Source: Eunapius fragilis (Eukaryota; Porifera; Demospongiae; Spongillida; Spongillidae). From it: 64,000 nt of DNA. Positions 42,217-54,411 of the stretch are shown piece after piece. The translations under genes and the position numbers were made by a program. Positions within the stretch are counted from its first letter, which is position 1; the number at the start of each line of letters is the position of its first letter. The stretch is taken from assembly GCA_963681505.1 (NCBI GenBank), contig OY811972.1, positions 16,872,173 to 16,936,172 of the forward strand, written 5' to 3'. Under the pieces are notes generated by a model. The model was given only the letters and a program-made list of their open reading frames with translations. It searched no databases and was not told where the DNA came from.

Positions 42217-44430
42217 ACGTCTCTATGATGAAGCCATGACCAAGGGATATGCGGAAACATCAGTGACCAAGTGCCTCATTGTTGGAGCAGCTGGTGTTGG
42301 AAAGACTCACCTCAAACACCTCCTTCTGAAGAAGGACCCTCCAGAGCAACGTGTCAGTACAGGGCTGGCTGACAACCCTGTTCGAGCCATCTCATTCACA
42401 CTGGCAGGTGTGGGTGGACAAGAGGAGGATGACTGGTTTGTGGTTGAAGATGAGCAGGCATTGATGAGTCTGATTATCCATGGTTAGGGACGAGATTTAA
42501 CTCTTCTTACCTATGCTTATCCCGTTTCCCTCTGCAGAAAGGAGAAGGCTTTTTAATCTAAAGTTGGTCCAGTTCATTGACAGTGGTGGTCAACTGCAAT
42601 ACCATGATATCCTTCCATTGTTTATTCAGAACCCTGGTGTGATTGTTTTCGTTCTAAACTTGTCAGAAGATCTGTCTCATCATCCTATCACGGAGTACTA
42701 TGGAGCAGATGGCAAGCCTGTTGGTATACCATATCGATCATCTCTCTCTCACAAACAGATCCTCCAACACTGTCTTCAATCACTACACTCCCAGGAAGCT
42801 CGTCCTCTGATCATCACCGTGGGAACACATAAAGATGTTGCCAGCAAAGAGGACATCAGTGAGAAGAACAGACAGCTCAAGGAGTTACTGGAGTTACTGG
42901 ACCCTGACCGTTCTAGCACGGTGTTTACAGATCAGAACATGAAAGAAGTTATATTTGCTGTAAATGGCAAATTTCCTCAGGATGGGGACAGACATATTGC
43001 TAAGGTACTCAGGCAGATAATCATGTCTGCATCCACTCAGTCCATGAAGATGCCTCTAGCATGGTTTGGGCTAGAAATCCATCTCCAAAGGTCATCTGAA
43101 GATGGAATCTTGAGTCTTGTGCAATGCCAAGTGATTGCTACAAAGTTGCACATGGAGGGAGATGCATTCTCTGCTGCATTGCATCACCTAGTCCAGCACA
43201 ATGTGTTCTTATATTACCCCAAGGTTCTGCCCCAGATAGTGTTTTGTGATCCTCAGGTAGTCCTCAATAAGGTGACAGAACTAGTGCAGTACCACCACAA
43301 GCTGAGGGATAATCCAGATGAAGATGTAGCAGCTGGTGACCTGGTCATGTTCAGGGATCGTGGACTGGTGACAGTGAAGCTGCTGAGAAAGTTTCCAAAG
43401 CACTACAAAGAGGGTCTGTTCACTCCACAAGATCTGATGGCTCTACTGGTGAGTGTGCGTGCGATTGCTATGATCAGAGATGGTGAGTACTTGATGCCTG
43501 CACTACTGCCCCACATGGAGTGTGAGCAAGTGTCCCAGTACCTTCACCAAAGTACCTCCCTGATAATCAGGCCCACCCAGGGCTATATTCCTATTGGTCT
43601 GTTTTGCTGTCTTGTGGCTCATCTGTTATCCCCAACCAACCCATCCCCTTGGAAGGTGTGCATTATACGAAACAAGCCATTGCGTCTTTATCGTAACTGT
43701 ATCTCATTTGAACTAAAGGATACTGTTGGAGTAGTTACCCTTGGTGACATGTTCTCCTATATTGAAGTAAATGTTAGTGATGCCTCCGGTGAGGTGTGTA
43801 GAGAGATAAGGAACAGTGTGTACAGTGGTATCAAGAGTGCTTGTAGTGTGCTCAAGTACCATGGTGTCCAGTTTGAAGATGCCTTCATGTGTGCAGGACC
43901 AAGGTGTACCTCAGACCCTCCTCATGTAGCTGTGGTAGTACATAAAGGACTAACATACAAGTGGAATTGTACCATTGTATATCACCAAACGGGTGACCTG
44001 AGTGAGGACCAGTTGAAGTGGCTGCGTGAGAGTGCTGTCAACAAACAAGATGCTACTTCATCAGGCGATTCAGGTGCGTGATGACTGCCATCTTTACCTC
44101 TTCTCCATTCCACTGATTTTTTTCTCATTCCATTAGCCACTCCTTCTATCATGCGTCTGATGTCCATTTCTGTTGGTCAGTTGAACATCATCCAAAGTAT
44201 TGGTACCAGGTACTACAACTTGGGGATACTACTGCTGGAAGATGACAATGGAGTGTTGATGGATGCACTCAGATCTGAACACCTGCTCAATGCTGAAGCA
44301 ATCACACGGGCCATCTTCCAGAGGTGGATTACTGGTACTGGAAGGAAACCTACAACATGGAGGACACTGGTTGATGTCCTTAGACAGTGCCAGTTGGCTG
44401 CCCAGGCTGATGCCATTGATGCTTACTATT
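42217..44430 (+). CDS. ROCO-like P-loop NTPase plus Death-like domain exons (NTPase 1)
   Basis: Exons 42217-42482, 42538-44073 and 44137-44430. G1/Walker A is GAAGVGKTHL (about 42,281-42,310), the G3 region is FIDSGGQLQYHDILPLF (about 42,577), and G4 is GTHKDV (about 42,823). This is the small-GTPase-like arrangement seen in Roc domains and in a large invertebrate group of related NTPases. A COR-like region follows, with ALLPHMECEQ and TQGYIPIGLFCCLVAHLL, ending near HQTGDLSEDQLKWL. The last exon reads LNIIQSIGTRYYNLGILLLE, EAITRAIFQRWITGTG, TWRTLVDVLRQCQLA, a helical Death-fold pattern ending in the typical W-x-L-V-x-x-L-R helix. The Death exon is phase 1 at both ends. The donor GTTAGG at 42,483 is weak, and the intron there is only 55 bp. 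If the chain is continuous, upstream is the Kelch exon and downstream the FN3 exon at 46,830. The frame also reads on past 44,430 to a stop at 44,664, an alternative end. Confidence 0.85.
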
Positions 44431-45239
44431 GTAAGTGGGACTATTCACTAAATGCTTGTCTGGCAATATGCACTCACCAGCTTACCATGGTAACAACAAC
44501 TATCTATTCTAACATATTCCTTGTTCACAGTCCGTGTTCAGAATATAGTGTATATCATCATACATGTACTGCTAATAATAGCTACGCCAGTTTGTTTTTC
44601 CATGTTATGTACGTAGATCATGGGGTTGTAGGCTATGTGCCTTATATCCATCATCTGGAAATGTGATTTATTCTTGTACTGTCGGTCACTATTTGTAGTG
44701 ATAATGTGTTAGAAGAGCAGCGTGTTTCCCCTCTCCCTCCCCTTGCTCCCAGTACAGCACTACCCCTTAACCACACATATGCATAGAGTCATTGTGCACG
44801 CCTGCAAACACAAAGCAACAAACAAAACACACACACACAAGACCAATAGCATTACAACACATCAATAACATATGGAGCGAGGGTCAGCTAAACACATATA
44901 TTACACCACACACTCTCAAGGGAAAAAACCTGATGCACACCTTTGTGAAAAATTCTGCACTCAGGAAAAGCCTTTTTTTTAAGCACGCTCCCTAAACATC
45001 TTTAGAATCACTATCACAGTCAGATTCTTCCTCCACATCATGATCTGATAGGCTGCCAAGGAAACCTCAACTAAGAACTGTTCTGAACACACACAACACC
45101 AACAAAAAGTTTGCAGCACGTGCACGACACTTAGACTGAGCCAAAAGCCACGCTCATACCTATTTAAACCCCCCCACCACGTGGCTATCACGTGCCGTAC
45201 AACCAATCACATATGGAGGGAGCATAGTTTCTGTCTAAT

Positions 45240-46230
45240 TCACCTTGTTCAACTAACAGAAATGTATATTTCTCTTGTCAAGGGTAATTTAACACTTTTT
45301 GGTGTTCAAATGTTCCAGTTCAGTAGTACCTGTCACTAAAATTTCATCCACATAAGCTGCCCTCAGGAAATTTCCTTCAACAGTGTTTCTGTAGTCTTTT
45401 TGAAAAATAGCAGGAGAAGTCCTCATATGTAAACAACTGGACATAAGCATGACTGAGATCTAACTTAGTAAAGGTCTTCCCCAAGGAAAACAAATCTCTT
45501 CGTTTGATAGGTTAGCTTGCATTGTATAGTCACCACAGATTCAATGAATCCATCCCCCTGGATGTCCCGTAACAGGGGTCAGATACAACCAAAATCTAAC
45601 TATAGGCTCTTGAATGCGTACTGTTTGCCATAAACCAAATCATTTCTCAGTAGAGTATGGCGCCAAAGGCGCCGGTTGAGAGCCAAGAAGGCATTTATTA
45701 AGGGGAGAGGAGTTAGTGAGTTTCAATGAAGTGTGTCGGGAGGGAGGAACGGAGTGTGGATTCGGAGAGGGGGTGAAAAGTTGAAGGGCATAGCGGGCCT
45801 TCGGCCCCCCCCCTCCCTACCCTAAGCCCTAATTTTTACTATCTAACACTCGCAGTCCATCGGACTGCTTATTAGTATGGTCTTTCAATGTACATGGAGC
45901 TTTTTACAAAACCCCGCTGTACTGCTGGACATAAACCGAATCATTTCTCCATCTTTAAAAGGTTTACATGTACCTTCCTCCTTATGGTTGTACAGCTGCT
46001 TGTGCTTATGCTACTCTGACTTCAGATGTTGCCTTACTTCATTATGGGCTTCTGCCAAGTGTTGAAGATCTTTGCATACCTCTCAGTGTTACCTGTTTTC
46101 CAAGATGACCAGGAAGTAGGCTACTTCCCTTGAAGTCTTCATACTGCCGGTACAATACTCCGTCCTTCAAAACCAACTGGTCCCACTGTTCAATCAGCTG
46201 CAGTAGTTATCAACAGCCTTCCTGTGTCAA
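45240..46230 (-). pseudogene. Degenerate Ty3/gypsy-type retroelement mosaic
   Basis: Minus-strand fragments with many stops. A reverse-transcriptase piece reads GKTFTKLDLSHAYVQL (about 45,420-45,470) and, further on, AYVDEILVTGT. An integrase zinc-finger-like piece reads QLVLKDGVLYRQYEDFKGS (about 46,120-46,190), followed by an integrase C-terminal-like piece (AEAHNEVRQHLKSE, FKDGEMIRF; about 45,920-46,070). The integrase pieces lie upstream of the RT piece on the coding strand, the reverse of the normal order, so at least two fragments or a rearrangement are present. A hairpin-rich insert at 45,655-45,885 interrupts it. Non-functional. Confidence 0.7.
45655..45885. mobile_element. Hairpin-rich short insert
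   Basis: Contains three perfect hairpins, each with a three-base loop: GGCGCC-AAA-GGCGCC (45,659-45,673), GGGCC-TTC-GGCCC (45,795-45,807) and GCAGTCC-ATC-GGACTGC (45,852-45,868). The base composition between them (purine-rich, GGGAGGGAGGAACGGAG) differs from the AT-rich surroundings, and the block lies between two retroelement fragments. It is probably a non-autonomous element. No ends or target duplication could be proved. Confidence 0.45.
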
Positions 46231-46829
46231 TTGGAGCCCTGGTTTCAAATTGACCTGCACCACCTGGTACAGTAATCTTAGGTACCTTTGAAATTCTGTC
46301 CACTGTGGTTGGAGTTCTTGCACTGTGGTTGGAACAAGGTCTGAATATCTAGTGCCTTTATATGAGGTTCTGCACAAAGGGTCAAGTAGCACCGGGAAAA
46401 ACAACAGGAAAGGGCATTTCTAAAACAGATGCTACAGTCCTCTAAACTATTAGTGCATTTTTACCATAGGAAACAAAAATTGCTGTTATCTTGTGGCACC
46501 TCTCCATATGAGTTAACAAGTTTTTTGCCTTAAGCAAGTGTGAGACAGTGGGGTTGGTAGCCCTCATAGCTGAAGATAGCTGACGTTGGCCATGTGAGTG
46601 TCAATTTCTGAGGCTGGTAGACTTTCTCTCAGTTTGCACTACATGTCTTGCTCTACCAAATTTAACAAATCCAATTCCTTAGTTCTATGGCAGGTTTAGT
46701 ATGGCCCTTAATAGAGCTTATGGGAGAATTCTACTTTCTAGACATAAATTTATAGCACACATTTGATGTAATTACAAACTTGTACCATGACTATAATGAG
46801 TGGCCTGTATTGTATTTTTGCACACTCAG

Positions 46830-47159
46830 GTATGACATCCCCACCATCTTTGGGACAAAAAGCCTATCCCTCATCAGTTCCTTCTCCTCCAATTGGATTA
46901 AAAGCTGACAATATCAAAGCTACATCAATGACCATATCTTGGAAGCCACCACATGATGTAAATGGTATCATCAGAGGTTATCAAGTCAGCTACACTCCAC
47001 ATGGTGAAAGTGAATGCCTTCATGATATTGCAGGAAATACTACCAGTACTGAGCTGACTGGTCTAAGACCACACACTGAGTACACCATACGTGTGAGGGC
47101 CAAGACAGTGGATTATGGGGAGTACAGCACTTCAATCATTGCCAGCACACTTGAAGATG
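46830..47159 (+). CDS. FN3 domain exon 1
   Basis: Acceptor CACACTCAG before 46,830, donor GATG/GTGAGT after 47,159, phase 1 at both ends. Reads PSPPIGLKADNIKATSMTIS, WKPPHDVNGIIRGYQVSY, TSTELTGLRPHTEYTIRVRA, a complete fibronectin type III fold with the usual W, the Y-x-V strand, L-x-P-x-T/E-Y and A-x-T end. It is preceded by a short Ser/Pro linker (MTSPPSLGQKAYPSS). The phase-1 start fits the preceding Death exon, and the phase-1 end fits the next FN3 exon at 50,043. From 44,670 to 46,829 I see only retroelement debris, and 47,160-48,878 has no supported feature. Confidence 0.88.
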
Positions 47160-48878
47160 GTGAGTTAATAATAATTGGTTGTTTCCAAGAAGCAATTTTT
47201 ATGATGTTGGTTGCTTATGCTCCCAATAATGGTGGAAGGGAGTGGGCAGTTCATGCAAAAAAAAATGTGCATATAATATAGAGCTGTTGACATAAAGCAT
47301 AGAGCAGAGCAAGCAATGGGTGTGGTCTACTGGAGGTTCAGAGAATGAAAGTCGAATGACAATGGAAGTAGTGGGATGAATGGATTAGAGTAAAATATCA
47401 GCAGGCAGGCAAGCGTGGGATTAATAATGTTCTCCATCATGACGATATGGAAGTTAACAGTGGTTGATTTCAGTAGTGCCCTGTTGTATCAATCTGAGGC
47501 TGATAAATTTTGTCAACCTCAATCTTTACCTAGAAAGAACTGACATTGTTTGAAGCAAAATAATTTAGGATCAAAATTATCAATCTAAATGAAGTTAATA
47601 ACCATGCTTCAGTCAAATACAAACTGCAGTATTAAAAATTCAATTATATATCTTTATGGGACAGTGTCTAGCAAAATCACCCTTCTGGGAGGTTTTTCAA
47701 GTTTTCAAATTTTTGATTTTACATAAACTCCAAAGCGCTTCTATCATATGATTCTTATGCATCCTAAATTAGACTATCCATCATGAAGTTATCAGCTATA
47801 CATTTCAATGCAAGCGTTACTTTGTCCTGAAAAAGTATCACAAGGGTGATTTTGCTGGACACTGTCCCAACTGTTCAAAGGATAAAATCAAATAGCTTGC
47901 TATATTAGTGAACTTAGCAGCTTGAAATCAGTGCTGTTCTGCCACTTATAATCAGATTTTAGCGTTCATGTTAAAATCAATTATCAGCCGTATCTTAATG
48001 ATAAAGGCTTTAAATATTTGATTTGTGAGGGTTTTGATACAATGGACCCTTTGCATGAAAGATCGGATATGTGATAAACGTCACATCTAGAGTAAAAATG
48101 CCTAGCAATATTGTGTCAGATTTGCAGTCATTAGTATTTCGTTCATATTTCGGAAGTGCACGTTGTATGTGGTAGCTATACAGGATGAAAATATCTACTA
48201 CTATCTCATGTCACAGAACTCTTCACACGGAGCAGTGTGGCGAGAAGCACCTGAGCCAAGTTGAAAGACTAAGTTTGCTCGCATCACTTTGTTAATGGAG
48301 GCTGTCGATAAGGATTGCTCAACAGGTCTGCTTCAATCGTCATAGTATCTGATCCTGGTGCCAGTATGCCACTACTAGTACAGCCAACACTCTTATTGGC
48401 TTATCTTCGACCTTAGACAACCCATGCAGGCCTTCCCTCAATCGGCACTACTGGATGTAGGCCAACGTGGAGTCACCTTATGACGATATCATTGAAGCTC
48501 CCATGCTTGCTGCTAACGTTGGTAGTACTGCAGTCAAAGCTTCTTCTGGCTTCCTCAAGCCCAAATATGGATGTACCGTTGCTGGTGTCTGTTAGGTAGA
48601 GCAGGAGGCAGATCCAGGTATAGGGAAGAAGCAGGCTAGTTGGGTGTGGTACTCACTCCCACCCCAGCAAGGGGTTATGTGGGGAGTGATGTACAAGCCA
48701 CAGAAGTTGTGAAAATTAAATCAGTATCTCTTAAGTCATTGAAACTGTAGCTCTGATGTATCACGATCATTACAGTGATCCCAAACAAAAGCGGGTGTCT
48801 GCTCGTGACGGTAATTGAAGTGGGGGGTGGGGGCACTTGCCAGTATTAATAATCGTGATAATGAAAAAAATAGAGGAA

Positions 48879-49164
48879 ACAAGTAAAGAAAAACATTCTA
48901 TAACGAGAAAGTTGGTGGGATATAGGAATTGGAGGCAAAGGTGGTGTAAAAAGGAGGGGAACAAGGTTTGAGAAAAGGGTAATGAGACATAAATCCTATA
49001 TTTAGCACTTCTTTTGGTTCGTTACATTTACACGTGCTAAATATAGGATTTTTGTCTCATTATGCTTTTCTCAAAACCTTGTTCCCCTCCTTTTTACACT
49101 ACCTTTGCCTCCAATTCCTATATCCCACGAACTTTCTCGTTAGAGAATGTTTTTCTTTACTTGT
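48879..49164. mobile_element. 286-bp foldback element, ACAAGTAAA family, copy B
   Basis: Same length, ends (ACAAGTAAAGAAAAACATTC) and inner motif (GTGCTAAATATAGGA) as 15,756-16,041. The arms pair nearly perfectly with each other but differ from the arms of copy A over the middle third (for example GGAGGCAAAGGTGG against TATGACATTGGTGG). It lies in the intron between the two FN3 exons. Confidence 0.9.
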
Positions 49165-49551
49165 ATAATGATGACCTCTGTCAACTCCACATCATCACGA
49201 TGGAGCACCATTTAGAATAAATTCCCCGCCTGCCTGCCTGCCATATGTTTTGTTCCAATCCATTTATTCAACTACTTGCATTGTCATGCCCAACTTTCGT
49301 TCTTGGACCTCTGGTGGGCCACCTCAACTATGTTTCTGTGTTGACTGCTCTATGCTCTATACCACAAACAGCTCTATGCTCTGTGTTAACAGTTTTATAC
49401 ATTGTTTTGTTAGCACAACCTACTGGGCCATTGTAGTTTCCTACGAGCCATTTCAATTCATTATTGCATCCAGAAAGCCACCTAGGTGCACTTTTGCATG
49501 TCATCTGTCTCACTATAAGACACCTCCCATCACTGCTACTTCCTGTGTGCT

Positions 49552-50021
49552 CAATACTGTATCTCAGTATCTTAATGTTAAATCGACATACGTTGATGAA
49601 ATTGGTCGAAATAATCCACACGTAGACACTACTTCAAAGCAAGTTTCGGGTATTAAAAAACATTAATATTCTTTCTGAGCCATCTAAACAGGTTAAACAA
49701 CACGTGGGTAGGTAGCATTTTTTAGTTGATTTTATCGTTCGTGAAATAGTCGCTTCACTGGTTCTTGGACCTTTCATTACTTTCATTTTGACACCGATTT
49801 AAACGTTCTTAGCCATTTGAAGTGACTATTTCACGAATGATAAAACTGCTACCTACCCACGCATTGTTTAACCTGTTTAGATGGCTCTGTAAGACAATGA
49901 ATGTTTTTGCACGATATTAATACGCGAAACTTTGAAGTAGTGCCTACATCTAGATGATTTCGACCAATTTCGTCTACGTATAGATGGTCCGTCGATTTAA
50001 CATTTCTATAGATCAGTATTG
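49552..50021. mobile_element. 470-bp foldback element abutting the FN3-2 acceptor
   Basis: Left arm from CAATACTG (49,552) includes GTTAAATCGAC, GAAATTGGTCGAAAT, CACTACTTCAAAG, GAGCCATCTAAACAGG and GTGGGTAGGTAGC. The right arm carries the complements in reverse order and ends CAGTATTG at 50,021. Arms are about 220 bp, imperfect, with small indels. It ends 21 bp before the FN3-2 exon (50,043), leaving only a short pyrimidine tract. Confidence 0.85.
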
Positions 50022-50042
50022 TAATATTTTCTTCCTCCCCAG

Positions 50043-50330
50043 TTCCTTCTCCTCCAATTGGATTAAAAGCTGACAATATCAAAGCTACATCCATGACCAT
50101 ATCTTGGAAGCCACCACATGATGTACATGTAAATGGTATCATTAGAGGTTATCAAGTCAGCTATACTGTACATGGTGAAAGTGAATGCCTTCATGATATT
50201 GCTGGAAATACTACCAGTACTGAGCTGACTGGTCTAAGACCACACATTGAGTACACCATACGTGTGAGGGCCAAGACAGTGGATTATGGGGAGTACAGCA
50301 CTCCAATCACTGCCAGCACACTTGAAGATG
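50043..50330 (+). CDS. FN3 domain exon 2
   Basis: Acceptor CTTCCTCCCCAG before 50,043, donor GATG/GTGAGT after 50,330, phase 1 at both ends. The translation is almost the same as FN3 exon 1: VPSPPIGLKADNIKATSM, then a two-residue insertion (HDVHVNGII), then VSYTVHGESECLHDI and EYSTPITASTLED. The high nucleotide identity indicates recent exon duplication. The phase-1 end joins the NTPase 2 exon at 56,258 across a 5.9-kb intron that contains an LTR retrotransposon. Confidence 0.88.
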
Positions 50331-50799
50331 GTGAGTATAGTGTGCTATTTACAGCATGTTAGTCAATATCTTCACATCATCAGATCTTATTGCAATTACT
50401 TGTAGGGTTAGGTGTAATCATCAATAACCTTAAAAGTGTGGTGCTCTGAATAATTAATCTATGAATATTAATTACTTTTGTTTGTTAAACGGGTTGTAGC
50501 CCAGATTTGAAAATTAAGATCATTCCAGAGACTGAATTAATATAAATAAATATCTGTTTATTGCCAAGCTCTTTGCACAACATTGAGTTTTAAAAGTGAT
50601 CGCCAATGTTTTAAATGGTATGCAGATTATTTAGCCCTAATCTAAAGTGTTCATTTATACAGTACGTCAAAAGTGTGTTATATAAGTATCACTTAGAACA
50701 TTGGCACACAGAAATAATTTTGCAGCATCAATCCTATATGGAACCTGCTTTCTTCTGCAGTTGCTTTGCAGACTCTCGTACCGGTTTCAATGTCCCATC

Positions 50800-53700
50800 T
50801 GTAAAAATATATTAATAATGATCAGGCGCATGCGCAAGTACAACCATGACAACACTAATAATACGTGTTATGCCACATCTCCCTTTCTTGCAAGGGTTGA
50901 GTTCCATCCAAATCGTTCAGGGGGACGGATCACTGTCCCTGTCTGTGACCGTGTCATAATTCTATGAGGTTCCTGTGGTTGGTGGTCTTGCTCCTGTTCA
51001 TAGGTATTGGGTTGTTGTGGTTTCTCCGCTTGTTCGGGTTCCTGCTCCAAGGAGTCAGGTTGTTGTGGTTCCTCTGCACCTTGCCTAACAACATTAGGCA
51101 AGACGTTGAGGTAGTGTCGATTACGACGTGCTAAGCCACCCTGAGTTTCCACAATGTATGACCGCGGAGCCCCTGCCTTTCCCACCACTATACCAGGGGT
51201 CGGCTTACTCTTGTATGTTGTGATCCACACCTCAGTCTGATCTGGAATATCTGGAAGTTGGTGGACTCTGTGATGCCTGTCAAAATTGGACTTTTGGTGG
51301 GATTTAAACTCCAAGTCTTGCTCCTGAAATAGAAGCAGATAAGGCCATTCTGGTTTCAGATGTTCAAGGGTTTGTGGAAGGTTAGTGCGCAATTGCCGGC
51401 CCGTCAGCAGTTGAGCCGGTGACAGACCACACCAGGGTAGTTGTGTGGAACGGTAGGTGAGAATGGCTAGGTACGGGTAGAGACTCTGGCCCCACAATAC
51501 GCTTTTGGAAAAGAAGCAAATCGTTGTGAACTGATAGATCTCCTTGAACTTTCCAGTAAGGCTTTAGGACAGGTTCAATCTTGTGTCTCTCTGGCCATCC
51601 ACTAGACAATGCTTCATCACTGCTGAACACACAGGATCTGCTAGCTGGGCTTCCGCGTATTGTTTTAACCGCCCCTCACTGCACTGGCTGGAAGATGTTT
51701 AATGCAAACTTCCATGATATGATCTGCTTCTTCCTCTAGCCGCATGTCAGCCTTAGTGATGGGCCCTGGTGCTCGAGACAGTGTATCTGCTGTGCACAAG
51801 AGCTTACCAGGCACGTGCTGAATAGTAAAATCGAAGCGTGCTAGCCTCAGCCGAAATCGAAGAATTCGTGGTGGTAACGTATCGAGGTGCTTTGATCCTA
51901 ACAGTGGAACTAGCGGCTTGTGATCAGTTTCAATGTGGAATTTAAGTCCAACAATATAACTGGCAAACTTTTCACACACCCATACAGTAGCCAGTGCTTC
52001 TTTCTCGATTTGTGCGTACCGTTTTTCAGTATCTGACATTGACCGGGATGCATATGCCACAGGTTTCCATTCCCCATCACTTCTCTGTAGCAATACTGCC
52101 CCCAACCCATGCGATGATGCATCTGCCGAAAGTTTGGTTGGTGCATCTGGGGTATAGAAGGCAAGCACTGTTGGCTTGCAAAGCTTGGCTTTAACCTGAG
52201 CAAAGGCTTCTTCTTGAGCACAACCCCATTGCCAAGTGTGGTTTTTGCTCAAGAGTTCTCGAAGAGGCTGCGTTACCTGTCCTAAGTTAGGTGAAAACTT
52301 CCCCATTTGGTTTGCCATTCCAAGAAATCGTCTCAATTCTGTGATGTTACTGGGTGAGCTGAGACCTTCAATAGCAGACGTTTTCTCTGGATCTGCTTGG
52401 ACGCTATGTTGGTCAATGACATGCCCGAGAAAGAGTAGTTTCCCTTTCTCAAACTCACACTTCTCCCTATTTAGAGTTACTCCAGCATCACGGATTCTGT
52501 TTAATGCCGCTATGAGGCGAGCGTTATGTTCCTCTTTGTCCCTGCCAAACACTAACACATCGTCCATCTGACACAGGACCCCCTCAAGGCCTGCAAGGAT
52601 TTTACTCATTCGCTTCTGGAAGTGCTCAGGCGCACTGCAAATCCCAAACGGAAGTTTGTGAAAGTAGTAACGACCAAATGGAGTGATGAATGTGGTCAGA
52701 AGTTTGGACCTCTCAGTCAAGGGTATTTGCCAAAATCCGGAATTTGCATCGAGTTTGCTGCTCCTGCCAACTGTGCTAAGGTTTCATCTACTTTTGGAAG
52801 AGGGTATACCTCCCGGCAAACATAACGATTTAAGGGTTGGTAGTCCACACATATGCGGATTGCCCCACTCTTCTTGGGAGCAACCACCATTCCGGCACAC
52901 CATGGAGTTGGCTCATCTACTTTTGAGATGATTCCCAGTGACTCCATTCGCTCCAACTCCTGCTTGACCTTGAGACGCAATGGTAAAGGAATGTTCCGGG
53001 AGGTAAACAAAGCATAGGGCTGTGCCTCTGGTTGCAACTGAATGTCATAAGGGTCATCCTTGCTCCCCAGCCCCTGGAATAGTGTAGGATATTTTTCCAC
53101 AATAGTGTGAAGTGCAGCTTCCACTGTTTCCTCTAGCTTTGCCACCAACTTCAGAGCGAGGATAGCTGGTAGTCCCAGCAGGTTAGTTCTCAGTCCGTTT
53201 ACTACATACACATTCTGCTTGGTAGTTTTCCCTCGATAAAACAGCTCCCCTTCATACTGACCGATTACCTTTAAAAGAGTGCGTGCAGGACTGTACAGCA
53301 TCTTCTTGGGTCTGTCTAGTTTAAGCCCTTTAAAAGCTCTGAAAGCCACATCCAAAATTGCTGTTACCTCAGCTCCAGTATCTATTTTGAACTCCAACGT
53401 TTGATTCGCCAGCTTTAACTTCATTCTCCAGGTTTCAGGACTGTTTTGTGTAAGTGTGTCTAAGAATGCACTGTCAAGGTTGCTCTCGTCTGGTTGTAAC
53501 TCCGCCACTGTCTTTATAGGCACTGTGAGCCATAGTGTCCTAGCTCTCCGCTTGCATTTATGACACACAGACCACTTGGCAGGGTAAGTATACCAAGGAT
53601 GCTGGCCTTTCCCGCATTTGATACACTGCTTAGGTGTTTGTTTTGGCTTTGCAGGAGAAACACCTGCTGGTTTTGTCTTGGTGCCTTGGCCCCTAAGGAA

Positions 53701-54411
53701 GTCCATTGAGCTGTTTTCCCCCTTGAAAAAAGAGCCGCTTTCTGCCTCCTTGAGCACCTGTTGTTGTGTGTGGACCGCCTCTCTCTGCCGGATCATGGTC
53801 TTTGCTTTCTCTAAAGTGAGATCCGGATTTAGTTGAAGTCTTTCTGAGAGGGCTAGATCCCTAATACCGACAACAAGACGGCCACGGATCATTTCAGAGG
53901 TGAGCTGCCCGTATGAACACCGCTCTGCCAAGTAATATAGCTCCGTGATGTACTGGTCGCCAGACTCACCTTCCAGCTGGTCACGTCTGTTGAAGCGCGC
54001 CTGCTCGAAAATGACATTGTGTCGAACATGGAAATACTCATCCAGTTTCTCCACTACTTTCTTGTAGCTTTTCCTCTCATTGTCTGTGATACGGGGTCCG
54101 TGGACACATAAACCACTTCTGCCTCCTCGCCCATAGAATATAATAACATACTGACTTGCTTAGAGTCAGATTGTGTGTCGAGGGACGAGTCGATACGGAA
54201 CTGTTCGAACCGCCGTTTCCAGCGGGTCCAGTCGTCAGGGTTCTTGAAGTCGAACGCTTCCGGAGGTTGCAACCGAATATCTGCCATGTCCAACCGTGGG
54301 TTTCAGAGAACCGCTGCCACCATGTAAGTGTTCGTAAAATATATATTAATAATGATCAGGTGCATGCGCAAGTACAACCATGACAACACAAATAATACGT
54401 GTTATGCCACA
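50800..54411 (-). mobile_element. Ty3/gypsy-type LTR retrotransposon with 78/89-bp LTRs and CCATC target duplication
   Basis: LTRs at 50,800-50,877 and 54,323-54,411 share ATTAATAATGATCAGG and ACGTGTTATGCCACA. On the coding (minus) strand they begin TGTGGCATAAC and end in TTACA. The left copy lacks about eight bases near its end. Perfect 5-bp target duplications CCATC lie at 50,795-50,799 and 54,412-54,416. A primer-binding-site-like TGGTGGCAGCGG follows the 5' LTR on the minus strand (54,311-54,322). Internal gene order is gag, zinc knuckle, protease, RT, RNase H, integrase remnant. The two LTRs differ at several positions, so the insertion is not very recent. It lies antisense in the intron between FN3-2 and NTPase 2. 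Confidence 0.93.
50880..54293 (-). pseudogene. Broken gag-pol of the LTR retrotransposon
   Basis: Gag begins at 54,293 (MDMADIRLQPPEAFDF) and shifts frame near 54,055. A zinc knuckle follows (CIKCGKGQHPW) in which the fourth ligand appears to be Tyr instead of Cys. The protease motif IDTGAEVT is intact. RT runs across a frameshift near 52,760: the first palm aspartate motif (SKLDANSGF) lies in the downstream frame, and the second motif reads QMDDVL. RNase H (KLSADASSHGLGAVLL) is intact, ending at 51,665. After it only the end of the integrase survives (LSPAQLLTGRQLR, then a C-terminal tail), so the catalytic core of integrase is deleted. With at least two frameshifts and this deletion the copy is not autonomous. 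Description only. Confidence 0.85.

Noticed and set aside
48850-49175. ATAATGA near both sides of the 286-bp foldback as a target duplication
   Set aside because: The left copy is about 17-20 bp away from the element end, so it is not adjacent on both sides.
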